Origin: Chitinophaga silvisoli
GTDB lineage: Bacteria > Bacteroidota > Bacteroidia > Chitinophagales > Chitinophagaceae
Assembly: GCF_003412465.1 (NCBI RefSeq)
Contig: NZ_QTJV01000001.1
Location: forward strand, 806,001 to 870,000
Direction of reading: 5' to 3'
Length of the DNA: 64,000 nucleotides
Of this stretch, positions 46,899-55,272 are shown piece after piece (the first letter of the stretch is position 1; each line of letters opens with the position of its first letter). Under the pieces are notes generated by a model. It saw nothing but the letters and a program-made list of their open reading frames with translations, made no database searches and was not told where the DNA came from. Made by a program: the position numbers and the translations under genes.

Positions 46899-49016
46899 CT
46901 ATACGTTCAGACGCGCACCTTTGACAGCAGGTTGCTTACTAGGCTCGCAGGGAAGTTCTACATAAAAGGTTGTTTCCTTGCCAGGCACACTCTCAAACCA
47001 CAGATGCCCATTGTGCATTTCTGCAATTTTTCTGGAGATGGATAACCCCAGTCCGAAGGACTGTTCACCGGCTGTACCCGGTCTTCCAGCAGAAGTATGC
47101 ATCTCAAAGATCTTTTCCTTTAATTCCGGCGGAATACCAATGCCTTTATCCTTGATCATAATGGTAAAGGTATTGTCTGTCCGGGTAGCACTGATACTGA
47201 TTACTGACTTCTCCTGACTGAACTTGATCGCATTGTCGATCAGGTTGGTAAAGAGCTGCCAGATCTTATCCCTGTCAAGATTTGCTATACCTGCGGGAAT
47301 GCGGCCTACCCTGATACGTTGTCTCTTCTGCTGTGCTTTGAACTGTAGCAGATTGATACATTCCATTAAAAGGAGGGGGAGGTCTGTCAGTTCCGTTTTT
47401 AAACCGGATAGTTGTCCTTTATTTTTATTTTCCAGTAGCTGGTTGATGATTTCAAATGCCTGGTTGCCTGCGTTGGCAATCATTTGGTACATGGCCTTAC
47501 GCTGTGCGGGATCAAATTCCTCACTGTCCAGCAGCAGGCCTGCAATAGCGCCGATATTGCCCACCGGGTTTTTCAGGTCATGAATGATCACTTTGAGCAG
47601 GGCTGCATTTTCCTGGTCCCTGCTTTCCAGGTTGCGCAGGGCAGTTGTGAGCCTGTCGTTCTGTATGCCTACCAGCCGCAGGTTCTGTTTGGATCGCAGC
47701 CAGGTTCGCCAGATCAGGAAGGAAATAGCGATGACCGATGCCAGGAAGAGTGTGGTAATGACCAGGAAAATCGTTTTCAGGCGATCATCATTCTTCAATG
47801 CAATGATCTCCTGCTGGCGGGCAACATTATCAAATTCCCTGCTGATATCTGCTTCGTGAATTTTCCGGTTGCGGTTATCCAGCGAATCTTTGATGTAAGT
47901 ATATTCTTTCAGGAAAGCATATGCTTTATCCGGTTGATGAGTTTTCGCATACCAGGTTTCTTCTGATTTGAGCCATCTGAGGCGCAGCTCCCTGTCGGGC
48001 ATTGCGATTGAATCCAGTGCTGATTTTATTTTTTTCAGTAAGCCGAATGCTTCGGGCATCCGGTTAGTATTGATATAGAGGTTAGCGAGCCGGAGTTGTG
48101 TATAATAGGCATCTTCATTGGCATAACCAGGCTGGTTATTAATGCGGATACTTTCCAGCAGCAGTGGTTCAACACTGGCGGTATCTCCTTTTTTTAGGTA
48201 CATGAACGACTGGTTGCCGTATACAATACCTTTTGCCATGGCCACATAGCGCCGCTGGTTGGCCACCGTGTTGAATCTGGCTTCATTGGCATTGATATAA
48301 CTGAGTGCTTTCTGAAAGTATACACCGGCACTGTCATAGTTACCTGCACGATCAAAAGCAAGAGCGATATTATCAATATTTTCCTGGATAAACGAGAAAG
48401 CTGCAAAATCCTGGGTGCCACAAATAAGGCGCAATTGTGTGGCCAGTTTGAAATTCCTGGCAGCTTCAGTGAACTTATCCTGCCTGTAACAGATCATGCC
48501 CAGCTGATTGTAATAATCAGCCAGGAAAGCAGTGTCATGAGTAGTTTCACCTATTTGCTTTGCCTTGTAATAATATTCGAATGCTTCAGTCAGCCGTTTC
48601 TGTGCAACCAATACATCCCCTTTATTCAAAAGTGCATTGACATAAGACTTTGTATACTTTTTATGGCCAGCGAGATCTTTCAATATGTACAGCATGCTGT
48701 CACAATAGATCAGGCTTTTTGAGTAATCTTTGTCATAATAATACCCTTTTTTGAACAGGTATTTACGGTACAGATCGCCGGGGCCTGCATGTTGGAAATG
48801 AATGTATACAGAATCCAAATAACGTAGCCCTCTTTCCCTGTCCGGATTCGTACCCAGACTGTCAGCGTGGTTAATGACTGCCTCGAAAAATTTTGGATGA
48901 TCAACGCTGTCCTGTTGACCGGGGTTACAGGCAATACATTCTATAAGCATGCACACAAACAACACATACCAGAACACTCGCCAGCGGGATAATTCTTTTA
49001 TACTACAAATAAACAT
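46899..49016 (-). CDS. TPR-containing membrane sensor histidine kinase
   Basis: A 705-residue sensor kinase. A hydrophobic, lipobox-like N-terminus (VLFVCMLIECIAC) exports a TPR region (about 40-380, for example YYNQLGMICYRQDKFTEAAR). One membrane helix (about 414-436, TIFLVITTLFLASVIAISFLIW) and a short coiled coil lead to the kinase core. His479 in VIIHDLKNPVGN is the phosphorylated residue. The ATP-binding domain has the N box NLIDNAIKF (591-599), G1 DKGIGIPPE (from 623) and G2 FGLGLSISRKIAEMH (from 654). Periplasmic TPRs usually sense protein partners or envelope state. No response-regulator gene is adjacent, so it is an orphan kinase or works with a distant regulator. Confidence 0.92.
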   Translation of the reverse strand: MFICSIKELSRWRVFWYVLFVCMLIECIACNPGQQDSVDHPKFFEAVINHADSLGTNPDRERGLRYLDSVYIHFQHAGPGDLYRKYLFKKGYYYDKDYSKSLIYCDSMLYILKDLAGHKKYTKSYVNALLNKGDVLVAQKRLTEAFEYYYKAKQIGETTHDTAFLADYYNQLGMICYRQDKFTEAARNFKLATQLRLICGTQDFAAFSFIQENIDNIALAFDRAGNYDSAGVYFQKALSYINANEARFNTVANQRRYVAMAKGIVYGNQSFMYLKKGDTASVEPLLLESIRINNQPGYANEDAYYTQLRLANLYINTNRMPEAFGLLKKIKSALDSIAMPDRELRLRWLKSEETWYAKTHQPDKAYAFLKEYTYIKDSLDNRNRKIHEADISREFDNVARQQEIIALKNDDRLKTIFLVITTLFLASVIAISFLIWRTWLRSKQNLRLVGIQNDRLTTALRNLESRDQENAALLKVIIHDLKNPVGNIGAIAGLLLDSEEFDPAQRKAMYQMIANAGNQAFEIINQLLENKNKGQLSGLKTELTDLPLLLMECINLLQFKAQQKRQRIRVGRIPAGIANLDRDKIWQLFTNLIDNAIKFSQEKSVISISATRTDNTFTIMIKDKGIGIPPELKEKIFEMHTSAGRPGTAGEQSFGLGLSISRKIAEMHNGHLWFESVPGKETTFYVELPCEPSKQPAVKGARLNV

Positions 49017-49240
49017 TACATCTTATAACGTTAATAATCGCTAAAGTATTTTTTAGCAAAACATATTGTAACAGGTACTGGTATTGTCCACCGTAGTGTA
49101 AGTTAAAGCGTTTTTTGCACTATGTATAACAGGGTGGGAAAAATTACATGTAAGTGGTATTTTGATATAAGGATACTTCTTCAATTAATAGGGAAATTTA
49201 ATGCGATTAGATTTCAGGTGATGCGGTGTATGGGGGATAG

Positions 49241-49272
49241 AAAAAACTGAGGACCACCTTCGTGATCCTCAG
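49241..49272 (-). terminator. Terminator downstream of the OmpA lipoprotein gene (minus strand)
   Basis: CTGAGGA (49247-49253) pairs with TCCTCAG (49266-49272), with an inner CAC/GTG pair and a CTTC loop. On the minus strand it is followed by TTTTTT (A-run 49241-49246). It begins 9 nt after the stop at 49281. Confidence 0.85.
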
Positions 49273-49280
49273 CCATCCAT

Positions 49281-50138
49281 TTATTGTTTCTTTTCCAACA
49301 GTTTGAAGAACTGATCCAGTTGCGGCAGAATCACAATCCTTGTTCTACGGTTGGCAGCCCGTCCTTCCGGTGTATCGTTAGATGCTACAGGAATATATTC
49401 GCTGCGACCTGCAGCTGTAATACGTGCCGGGTTGATGCCATAATCGTTTTGTAATACACGGGTTACAGCAGTTGCTCTCTTCACACTCAGATCCCAGTTG
49501 TCCAGCAGTACACCTTTCTTGTATGGGTTGGTATCGGTATGACCCTCTACGAGAAACTCGATATTAGGCTGGTTGTTCAGCACCTTTGCCACTTTACCCA
49601 GCACTTCTTTTGCACGGTTGGTAATGTCATAGCTACCACTTTCAAACAGCAGTTTATCAGAGATATCTATGTAAACCACGCCCTTGTCAACTTTGATGTT
49701 GATATCCTGGTCATTCAGGTCGCCAATTGCTCCTTTCAGGTTCATGACCAGGGCCATGTTGAGGGAGTCTTTTTTGGCAATCGCTGATTGCAGATCCTGG
49801 ATGTAGGCATCTTTCGCGCCGATATTATCCAATGATTTCTTGATACTTTCAGCCTGTGAATTACTGATCACAGACAGATTTTTCAGCTGATCAAGCAGTT
49901 CGTTGTTGTTCTTTTTCAATCCTTCTGTACGTTCTTCCGCTACGTTTCTGCGATGTTCAAAAGCAGCAGTGGAATCACGAAGATTACGCTGGCAATCCTG
50001 TAATTGTCCCTGCAGTGCTGCATATTTCTCACTCAGAGAAACATAGCGTGCTTCCGAAGCTTTATACTTCTTCGTACCGACACAGGAAAACAATAATACA
50101 GGCAACGATACTGCCAATGATATGATCCTTAGTTTCAT
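49281..50138 (-). CDS. OmpA-family lipoprotein with coiled-coil region
   Basis: A 285-residue outer-membrane lipoprotein with lipobox VLLFSC (Cys19). A long helical, Gln/Asn-rich coiled coil (about 25-125, KYKASEARYVSLSEKYAAL) separates the lipid anchor from the OmpA domain (about 145-270). That domain reads LLFESGSYDITNRAKEVLGK, VEGHTDTNPYKKG, WDLSVKRATAVTRVLQ and GRAANRRTRIVILPQ. Asp and Arg residues of the peptidoglycan (diaminopimelate) site are present. It tethers the outer membrane to the cell wall, as Pal-like proteins do. It is a single-gene unit, divergent from the fucosidase gene. Confidence 0.92.
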   Translation of the reverse strand: MKLRIISLAVSLPVLLFSCVGTKKYKASEARYVSLSEKYAALQGQLQDCQRNLRDSTAAFEHRRNVAEERTEGLKKNNNELLDQLKNLSVISNSQAESIKKSLDNIGAKDAYIQDLQSAIAKKDSLNMALVMNLKGAIGDLNDQDINIKVDKGVVYIDISDKLLFESGSYDITNRAKEVLGKVAKVLNNQPNIEFLVEGHTDTNPYKKGVLLDNWDLSVKRATAVTRVLQNDYGINPARITAAGRSEYIPVASNDTPEGRAANRRTRIVILPQLDQFFKLLEKKQ

Positions 50139-50217
50139 ATGAATTGTATTTTAATTAAATGACTCTCTGGTTTGTACCTGTACAGTGCTGATATTCCAAA
50201 ACCTTGCCACAATCTCT

Positions 50218-50248
50218 TTTGGCGGGGTGAACCATACCTGTAAATTTG
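50218..50248 (+). promoter_or_regulatory. Bacteroidetes-type promoter for the fucosidase gene
   Basis: TTTG at 50218-50221, a 19-nt spacer and TAAATTTG at 50241-50248 match the -33 TTTG / -7 TAnnTTTG consensus of the Bacteroidetes primary sigma factor. Transcription would start near 50255, leaving a leader of about 110 nt before ATG 50364. Confidence 0.6.
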
Positions 50249-50363
50249 TTAAAATGCTGAGATTGATGAGAATTTCACTAATCATGATAGTTCTTTATCA
50301 GGTAGTGTACAGTGCGCAAAGCTTATATTATATTGGATTTTATTTACCACGTATAGGTCTCAT

Positions 50364-51755
50364 ATGAAGCAATTAATCTTTTCCCGCTTACTGGCAGGGT
50401 TACTGTTTTTGTCACCAGCCATTTTAAGCGCACAATCAAAATCATTATCCACACTGCAGCAACAATTTGTTGACCTGAGGTTTGGTATGTTCATTCACTT
50501 TAACATTCCGACATTCATGGACCAGGACTGGCCTGATCCTGAAACACCGGCTACTGCTTTCAATCCGACTAAACTCGATTGCAACCAGTGGGCCAACACC
50601 GCCAAAGCAGCGAATATGTCCTACGGCTGCCTGACCACCAAGCACCATAGCGGTTTCTGTATCTGGAACACGAAGACAACGGATTATAATGTTATGAATA
50701 GTCCACTGAAACGTGATGTCGTTAAAGAATACGTCACCGCATTCAGGGCAAAAGGACTGAAAGTAATGCTGTACTATTCTATCCTGGATACACATCATAA
50801 AATTCGTCCGCATGGCATTACCCAAAAGGATATTGAAATGATCAAAGCACAGCTCACAGAATTACTGACCAATTACGGTGAGATCACTGCTTTGATTATC
50901 GATGGCTGGGATGCACCCTGGTCACGCATTTCTTACGAAGACGTACCATTTGATGACATCTATCACCTGGTAAAGACATTGCAGCCTAACTGTCTGCTCA
51001 TGGACCTGAATGCAGCGAAGTATCCGACAGATGCACTCTTCTACACAGATATCAAATCTTACGAACAGGGTGCCGGGCAGCATATCTCAAAGGAAAGTAA
51101 TCAACTGCCTGCATTGTCCTGTTTACCAATTAACCAGAACTGGTTCTGGAAAACAAGTTTCCCAACTACACCTGTGAAAGATCCGGTGAAACTGGTAAAT
51201 GACAACCTGGTACAGTTGAATAAAGCCTGGTGCAATTTCATCCTGAACGTAGCTCCAAACCGTGAAGGGCTGATTGATGATAATGCCGTAGCTGCCTTAG
51301 CACAAATGGGTAAGATGTGGAAACCGGCAGGTCCCCTGCCTGCCCTGCCTAAAGGAGAAGCACCGATCACTGCACAGAACTTTGCAAAGTATAAGTATAG
51401 CAATTCCAGCTGGAGTGATGATATGAATATCATGGACTTTGCAAATGATGATAATTTCCGTACCAGCTGGCAGTCAAATCCAATGGTAAAACAACCCTGG
51501 TATCAAGTGGATTTTGATCGTGAAAAGGATTTTAATATGGTGACAATTGTTGAAGATGGAGATCATATTAAGAAGTATAAACTGGAGTACAACGATGGTG
51601 GTGTATGGAAACCATTACCCGGCGGAGTACAACAGGGACGTGTCAGGATCCATCGCTTTGATCGTGTGAGAGGAGGGAAGGTGAGAATACAAATTGAAGA
51701 AAGTAATGCAGCACCGGCCATAGCAGAATTCGGTGTATACAACGAAAGAAAATAA
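50364..51755 (+). CDS. Alpha-L-fucosidase (GH29) with C-terminal F5/8-type domain
   Basis: A 463-residue secreted hydrolase removing alpha-linked L-fucose. The signal peptide ends at AILSAQ. The GH29 barrel spans about 25-330, with LRFGMFIHFNIPT, the conserved TTKHHSGFCIW segment and the nucleophile region ALIIDGWDAPW (Asp180, the position of the Asp in the usual WFDG motif). The Trp/Phe before the nucleophile is replaced by Ile-Ile, a departure from the usual signature. A galactose-binding-like F5/8 domain (about 340-463, NDDNFRTSWQSN, PWYQVDFD) follows. No T9SS tail is present, so it is probably periplasmic. It stands alone, with its own promoter and terminator, just before a SusCD pair. 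Confidence 0.88.
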   Translation: MKQLIFSRLLAGLLFLSPAILSAQSKSLSTLQQQFVDLRFGMFIHFNIPTFMDQDWPDPETPATAFNPTKLDCNQWANTAKAANMSYGCLTTKHHSGFCIWNTKTTDYNVMNSPLKRDVVKEYVTAFRAKGLKVMLYYSILDTHHKIRPHGITQKDIEMIKAQLTELLTNYGEITALIIDGWDAPWSRISYEDVPFDDIYHLVKTLQPNCLLMDLNAAKYPTDALFYTDIKSYEQGAGQHISKESNQLPALSCLPINQNWFWKTSFPTTPVKDPVKLVNDNLVQLNKAWCNFILNVAPNREGLIDDNAVAALAQMGKMWKPAGPLPALPKGEAPITAQNFAKYKYSNSSWSDDMNIMDFANDDNFRTSWQSNPMVKQPWYQVDFDREKDFNMVTIVEDGDHIKKYKLEYNDGGVWKPLPGGVQQGRVRIHRFDRVRGGKVRIQIEESNAAPAIAEFGVYNERK

Positions 51756-51759
51756 ATAG

Positions 51760-51795
51760 AAAACGCTTTTGCCCCAGGCAAAAGCGTTTTTGTTT
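51760..51795 (+). terminator. Strong terminator after the fucosidase gene
   Basis: A perfect 14-bp stem (51760-51773 with 51777-51790) and a 3-nt loop run into TTTTTG. It begins 4 nt after the stop. Confidence 0.95.
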
Positions 51796-51851
51796 GTACC
51801 CTAAGTTAAAAAAAACATAAAATAAATTACCTACCAATTTGGTAGACTTTG

Positions 51852-51859
51852 TATATTTG
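51852..51859 (+). promoter_or_regulatory. Possible -7 promoter element for the SusCD pair
   Basis: TATATTTG matches the Bacteroidetes -7 consensus TAnnTTTG. No good TTTG lies at the -33 distance, so the call rests on the -7 element and its position ahead of a structured leader. Confidence 0.4.
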
Positions 51860-51871
51860 CCCCCGATTCGC

Positions 51872-51977
51872 TACTACTGCCACCAACTGTAGTACAACCA
51901 AACCCGCTGCTACCACCAATAGTAGTACTCCTTTTTTTACTTGCAATTTTAATTGCTGCTATCGCCAACTATAGCAG
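51872..51977 (+). repeat. Three consecutive small hairpins with similar loops in the SusC leader
   Basis: Hairpin 1 pairs TACTAC (51872-51877) with GTAGTA (51889-51894). Hairpin 2 pairs CTGCTA (51907-51912) with TAGTAG (51920-51925, one G-U pair). Hairpin 3 pairs CTGCTAT (51956-51962) with ATAGCAG (51971-51977). The loops contain GCCACCAAC, CCACCAA and CGCCAAC. The units read as diverged copies of one element, lying 37-142 nt before ATG 52014. Confidence 0.6.
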
Positions 51978-52013
51978 TCACCATGCTTTTTACTTAATTA
52001 AACCGACTTCGAG

Positions 52014-55000
52014 ATGCAAAAACAAGGAAGGCGCGGAATGGCTATAATATTGCCATACCTGAGCTGTGTATTGATCCTGCTCAGCTGCTTACAATCCATT
52101 GCAGCCACTATCCCTATTTCCGGTAAAGTGACAGATGAAAAAGGACAAGCGCTACCCGGTGTCAGCGTTCAGCTCAAAGGTACCAGTACAGGAACTTCTA
52201 CCGGCACTGACGGTACCTTCACAATCAATGTACCCGACCAGTATGCAGTACTGGTTTTCTCTTATGTAGGCTATGGCAGGCAGGAAGTACCTGTTGCCGG
52301 CCAGAAGCATCTCAACGTAAAACTCGCCTCTTCTGAGAGTGCACTGAGTGAAGTCGTTGTGGTAGGATATGGTACCCAGCAAAAAGGTAATATCCTCGGT
52401 GCTGTTACTACTATGCCTACCGGCAACCTGATCGAAAAACCATTGGGGAGAGTAGAACAGGCACTGATAGGACAAATGCCCGGTGTACAGGTAAAACAGC
52501 AGACAGGTATGCCCGGTCAGGGCCTCAGCATTACTGTACGTGGTGGTGGATCTGTTACCGCAGGTACAGAACCCTTATACGTAGTAGATGGGTTCCCGTT
52601 AGACGTGGTGAGCAATAATGGCTCGGGTGGTTTTACAGCCAGTCCGCTGAATAACCTGAACCCGAATGATATCGAAAGTATCCAGGTATTGAAAGATGCT
52701 GCTGCCGGTGCTATCTATGGCTCCCGTGCGGCAAATGGTGTAGTAATCATCACCACCAAAAGAGGGCAGTCAGGTAAAGCGAAAATCGCTTTCAATGCAA
52801 CTACCGGTATAAGTAAGATCCAACGCAAAACGGATCTGCTCAGTGCAGATGAATGGGTGAAAATGGCAACGGAAGTAGCAAATACCAACTGGGTGGCTTC
52901 GGGTTCCGGCAGAACTGCTTCACAAACGAATGCAGAACGTGCTGCCCTCTTAGGCCTTGCCAGTGGCACTGTAAACACCTCGTATATGACGGATGACCGC
53001 TGGGCTGAACCAGGTCATCCTGGTCTTACCTACCTTGACTGGCAGGACGAGATTTTCAGAACTGCACCTTTCGGTAACTACGAAGTGGCTGCCAGTGGTG
53101 GTACTGACAATGTACATTATTTTATCTCCGGCAATTACCTAAACCAGGATGGTACCGTTATCAATTCTTCTTACAGGAATTATGGTGCCAGAGCAAATGT
53201 GGAAGCAAATGTAGGCAGGCATGTTAAGGTAGGTCTGAACCTCGCTCCAAGCTATTCTGAAAACCATGCACCTGATGCGGAAGGAAAGGATAACCAGGTA
53301 ATGAAAGCCCTGCAAATGGTGCCTGTAGTGGAATCTACTGCCGGTAATATGACAGGTGCAGGTGGCCGCGCTACCTATACCTGGGCAAGTCCAAAACTGA
53401 TCAGTCCCTATGCTTACCTGAAGGAAGTAACCAGCCTGGTGAAAACAACACGCCTGCTGGGATCTATGTATGGTCAGTATGAGATTATTCCGGGCCTGGT
53501 GCTGAAATCAACTGTGAACCTGGACCAGATGAACCTCACTACCAAAAGATATATTCCTGACGATGTAGTGGTAGGTGCTGCAACAGAACTGGTTACCAAC
53601 CCGGGTAAGAATGCTTCCGGTTCCTACGGCGGCTATATCAAACAAAACTTCATCAACGAAAATACCCTTACCTATTCCAAAACCCTCGCAGGGAAACACA
53701 ATATCTCCGCAGTATTGGGTGAGTCATTCAATAAGGTTCACTACGAAAACTTCAGCATTGCCACTGCAGGTGGGTATGCCAACGATATTATTCAGACACT
53801 GAACAATGCCATTCCGAATAGTGCAGGCGTTACTACCACCGGTTCTACTGCCGAAAGCAACAACACACTGTATTCCTGGTTTGGAAGGGTACAATATGAT
53901 TACGCCGGCAAATACCTGGTGACAGCAAGTTTGAGAAAAGATGCCTCTTCCAGGTTCGGTGCGGATAGCCGTTGGGGTACATTCCCTTCCGCATCCGTCG
54001 GATGGCGCTTGTCAGAAGAACCATTCCTGAAGAGCGTGCACTTTATCAATGACCTGAAAGTACGTGTAAGCTGGGGTAAATCAGGTAATAACAACATCGG
54101 TGATTATGGTTCTATTCCTACGCTTACCAGCGCAACTTACAGCTTTGGCGGTAACAGTGCGACGGCTGCTACCGGTCAGGTAGTGGCAGGCCTGGCAAAT
54201 CCTAACCTGAAATGGGAAACCTCTTCTACCTGGAATGCTGGTATCGATGGTAGCTTCCTGCGCAGCCGCCTCAATGTAATCGTGGATGTATACAGAAAGA
54301 AAAATACAGACCTGTTGCTGAACCTGCCTGTAGTAGGTGCAAGTGGTTTTACCACCAGTCTGCAGAACATTGGTGCCGTACAGAACCAGGGTCTTGAAAT
54401 TGGTGTGAACAGTGTGAACGTTCGCCTGAAAGACTTTGAATGGTCTACCAATGCGAATATTGCCTTCAATCAGAATAAGGTATTGGAACTCGGTCCTGAT
54501 GGCGCACCTATTGAAATATCCTCTGCCTACAGTGGCAGCAACGCCCCTTACCTGCTGAAAAAAGGTCTGCCATTGTTCAGCTACTATGTAACCAAGGTGA
54601 ATGGCCTGCTCACGCAGGCAGATATCGATAATGCGAAAGTAGCAAGAGTATCTAAGGAAAGAGTGGGCGATGCCAAATACTACGATGCCAATGGTGATGG
54701 TTCCATTACCTCTGCAGACAGGGTGGTATATGGTCAGCCAACACCCAAATATACCTGGGGTATCACCAATACTTTTAAGTATAAAGATTTCGACCTGGGT
54801 GTTACGATTTATGGCCAGCATGGTGGTTCTATCCTTTCTTACCTGGGCAGGGCTATCGACTTCTCCGGTAGTACGACTGCAAATACCCTGGGCGTATGGA
54901 GAGACAGGTATACTGATGCGAACCAGAACTTCAGCGCACCCCGTGGTAAAGCCGCTTCTACTTATACTGTACCTAACGTGACTTCTGACTGGATCTACAG

Positions 55001-55256
55001 CTCTGATTTCTGGCGTATCCAGAACATCACATTAGGGTACAACCTGAAACACATTCTCAGAACCAATGCTATCGGCGGTGCCCGTATCACTGCTTCATTA
55101 CAGAACTGGTTTGGGCACGATAAGTATAAAGGTGGTGCAAACCCTGAGGCGCAGAATACCAATACCAGTGGTAACAGCAGCTATGCATTGCCAGGCGATT
55201 ATGGTGCAGTGCCTTTGAGCAAATCTGCAGTTATTGGTCTGAATGTCACCTTCTAA
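52014..55256 (+). CDS. SusC/RagA-family TonB-dependent transporter (no STN domain)
   Basis: A 1080-residue outer-membrane transporter. The signal peptide (IILPYLSCVLILLSCLQSIAA) leads directly into a carboxypeptidase-D-like domain (about 33-120, ISGKVTDEKGQALPGVSVQL). The SusC signature LSEVVVVGYGTQQKGN is followed by the plug (about 130-250, with VRGGGSVTAGTEPLYVVDG and AGAIYGSRAANGVVIITTK) and a barrel to the end. It lacks the STN domain, so it should not signal directly through FecR. It overlaps the edge of the next ORF, though the likely SusD start is 16 nt downstream. Substrate unknown; a fucosylated glycan is possible from the neighbouring GH29 gene. Confidence 0.95.
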   Translation: MQKQGRRGMAIILPYLSCVLILLSCLQSIAATIPISGKVTDEKGQALPGVSVQLKGTSTGTSTGTDGTFTINVPDQYAVLVFSYVGYGRQEVPVAGQKHLNVKLASSESALSEVVVVGYGTQQKGNILGAVTTMPTGNLIEKPLGRVEQALIGQMPGVQVKQQTGMPGQGLSITVRGGGSVTAGTEPLYVVDGFPLDVVSNNGSGGFTASPLNNLNPNDIESIQVLKDAAAGAIYGSRAANGVVIITTKRGQSGKAKIAFNATTGISKIQRKTDLLSADEWVKMATEVANTNWVASGSGRTASQTNAERAALLGLASGTVNTSYMTDDRWAEPGHPGLTYLDWQDEIFRTAPFGNYEVAASGGTDNVHYFISGNYLNQDGTVINSSYRNYGARANVEANVGRHVKVGLNLAPSYSENHAPDAEGKDNQVMKALQMVPVVESTAGNMTGAGGRATYTWASPKLISPYAYLKEVTSLVKTTRLLGSMYGQYEIIPGLVLKSTVNLDQMNLTTKRYIPDDVVVGAATELVTNPGKNASGSYGGYIKQNFINENTLTYSKTLAGKHNISAVLGESFNKVHYENFSIATAGGYANDIIQTLNNAIPNSAGVTTTGSTAESNNTLYSWFGRVQYDYAGKYLVTASLRKDASSRFGADSRWGTFPSASVGWRLSEEPFLKSVHFINDLKVRVSWGKSGNNNIGDYGSIPTLTSATYSFGGNSATAATGQVVAGLANPNLKWETSSTWNAGIDGSFLRSRLNVIVDVYRKKNTDLLLNLPVVGASGFTTSLQNIGAVQNQGLEIGVNSVNVRLKDFEWSTNANIAFNQNKVLELGPDGAPIEISSAYSGSNAPYLLKKGLPLFSYYVTKVNGLLTQADIDNAKVARVSKERVGDAKYYDANGDGSITSADRVVYGQPTPKYTWGITNTFKYKDFDLGVTIYGQHGGSILSYLGRAIDFSGSTTANTLGVWRDRYTDANQNFSAPRGKAASTYTVPNVTSDWIYSSDFWRIQNITLGYNLKHILRTNAIGGARITASLQNWFGHDKYKGGANPEAQNTNTSGNSSYALPGDYGAVPLSKSAVIGLNVTF

Positions 55257-55272
55257 TTTTAAAAGTAAAACG

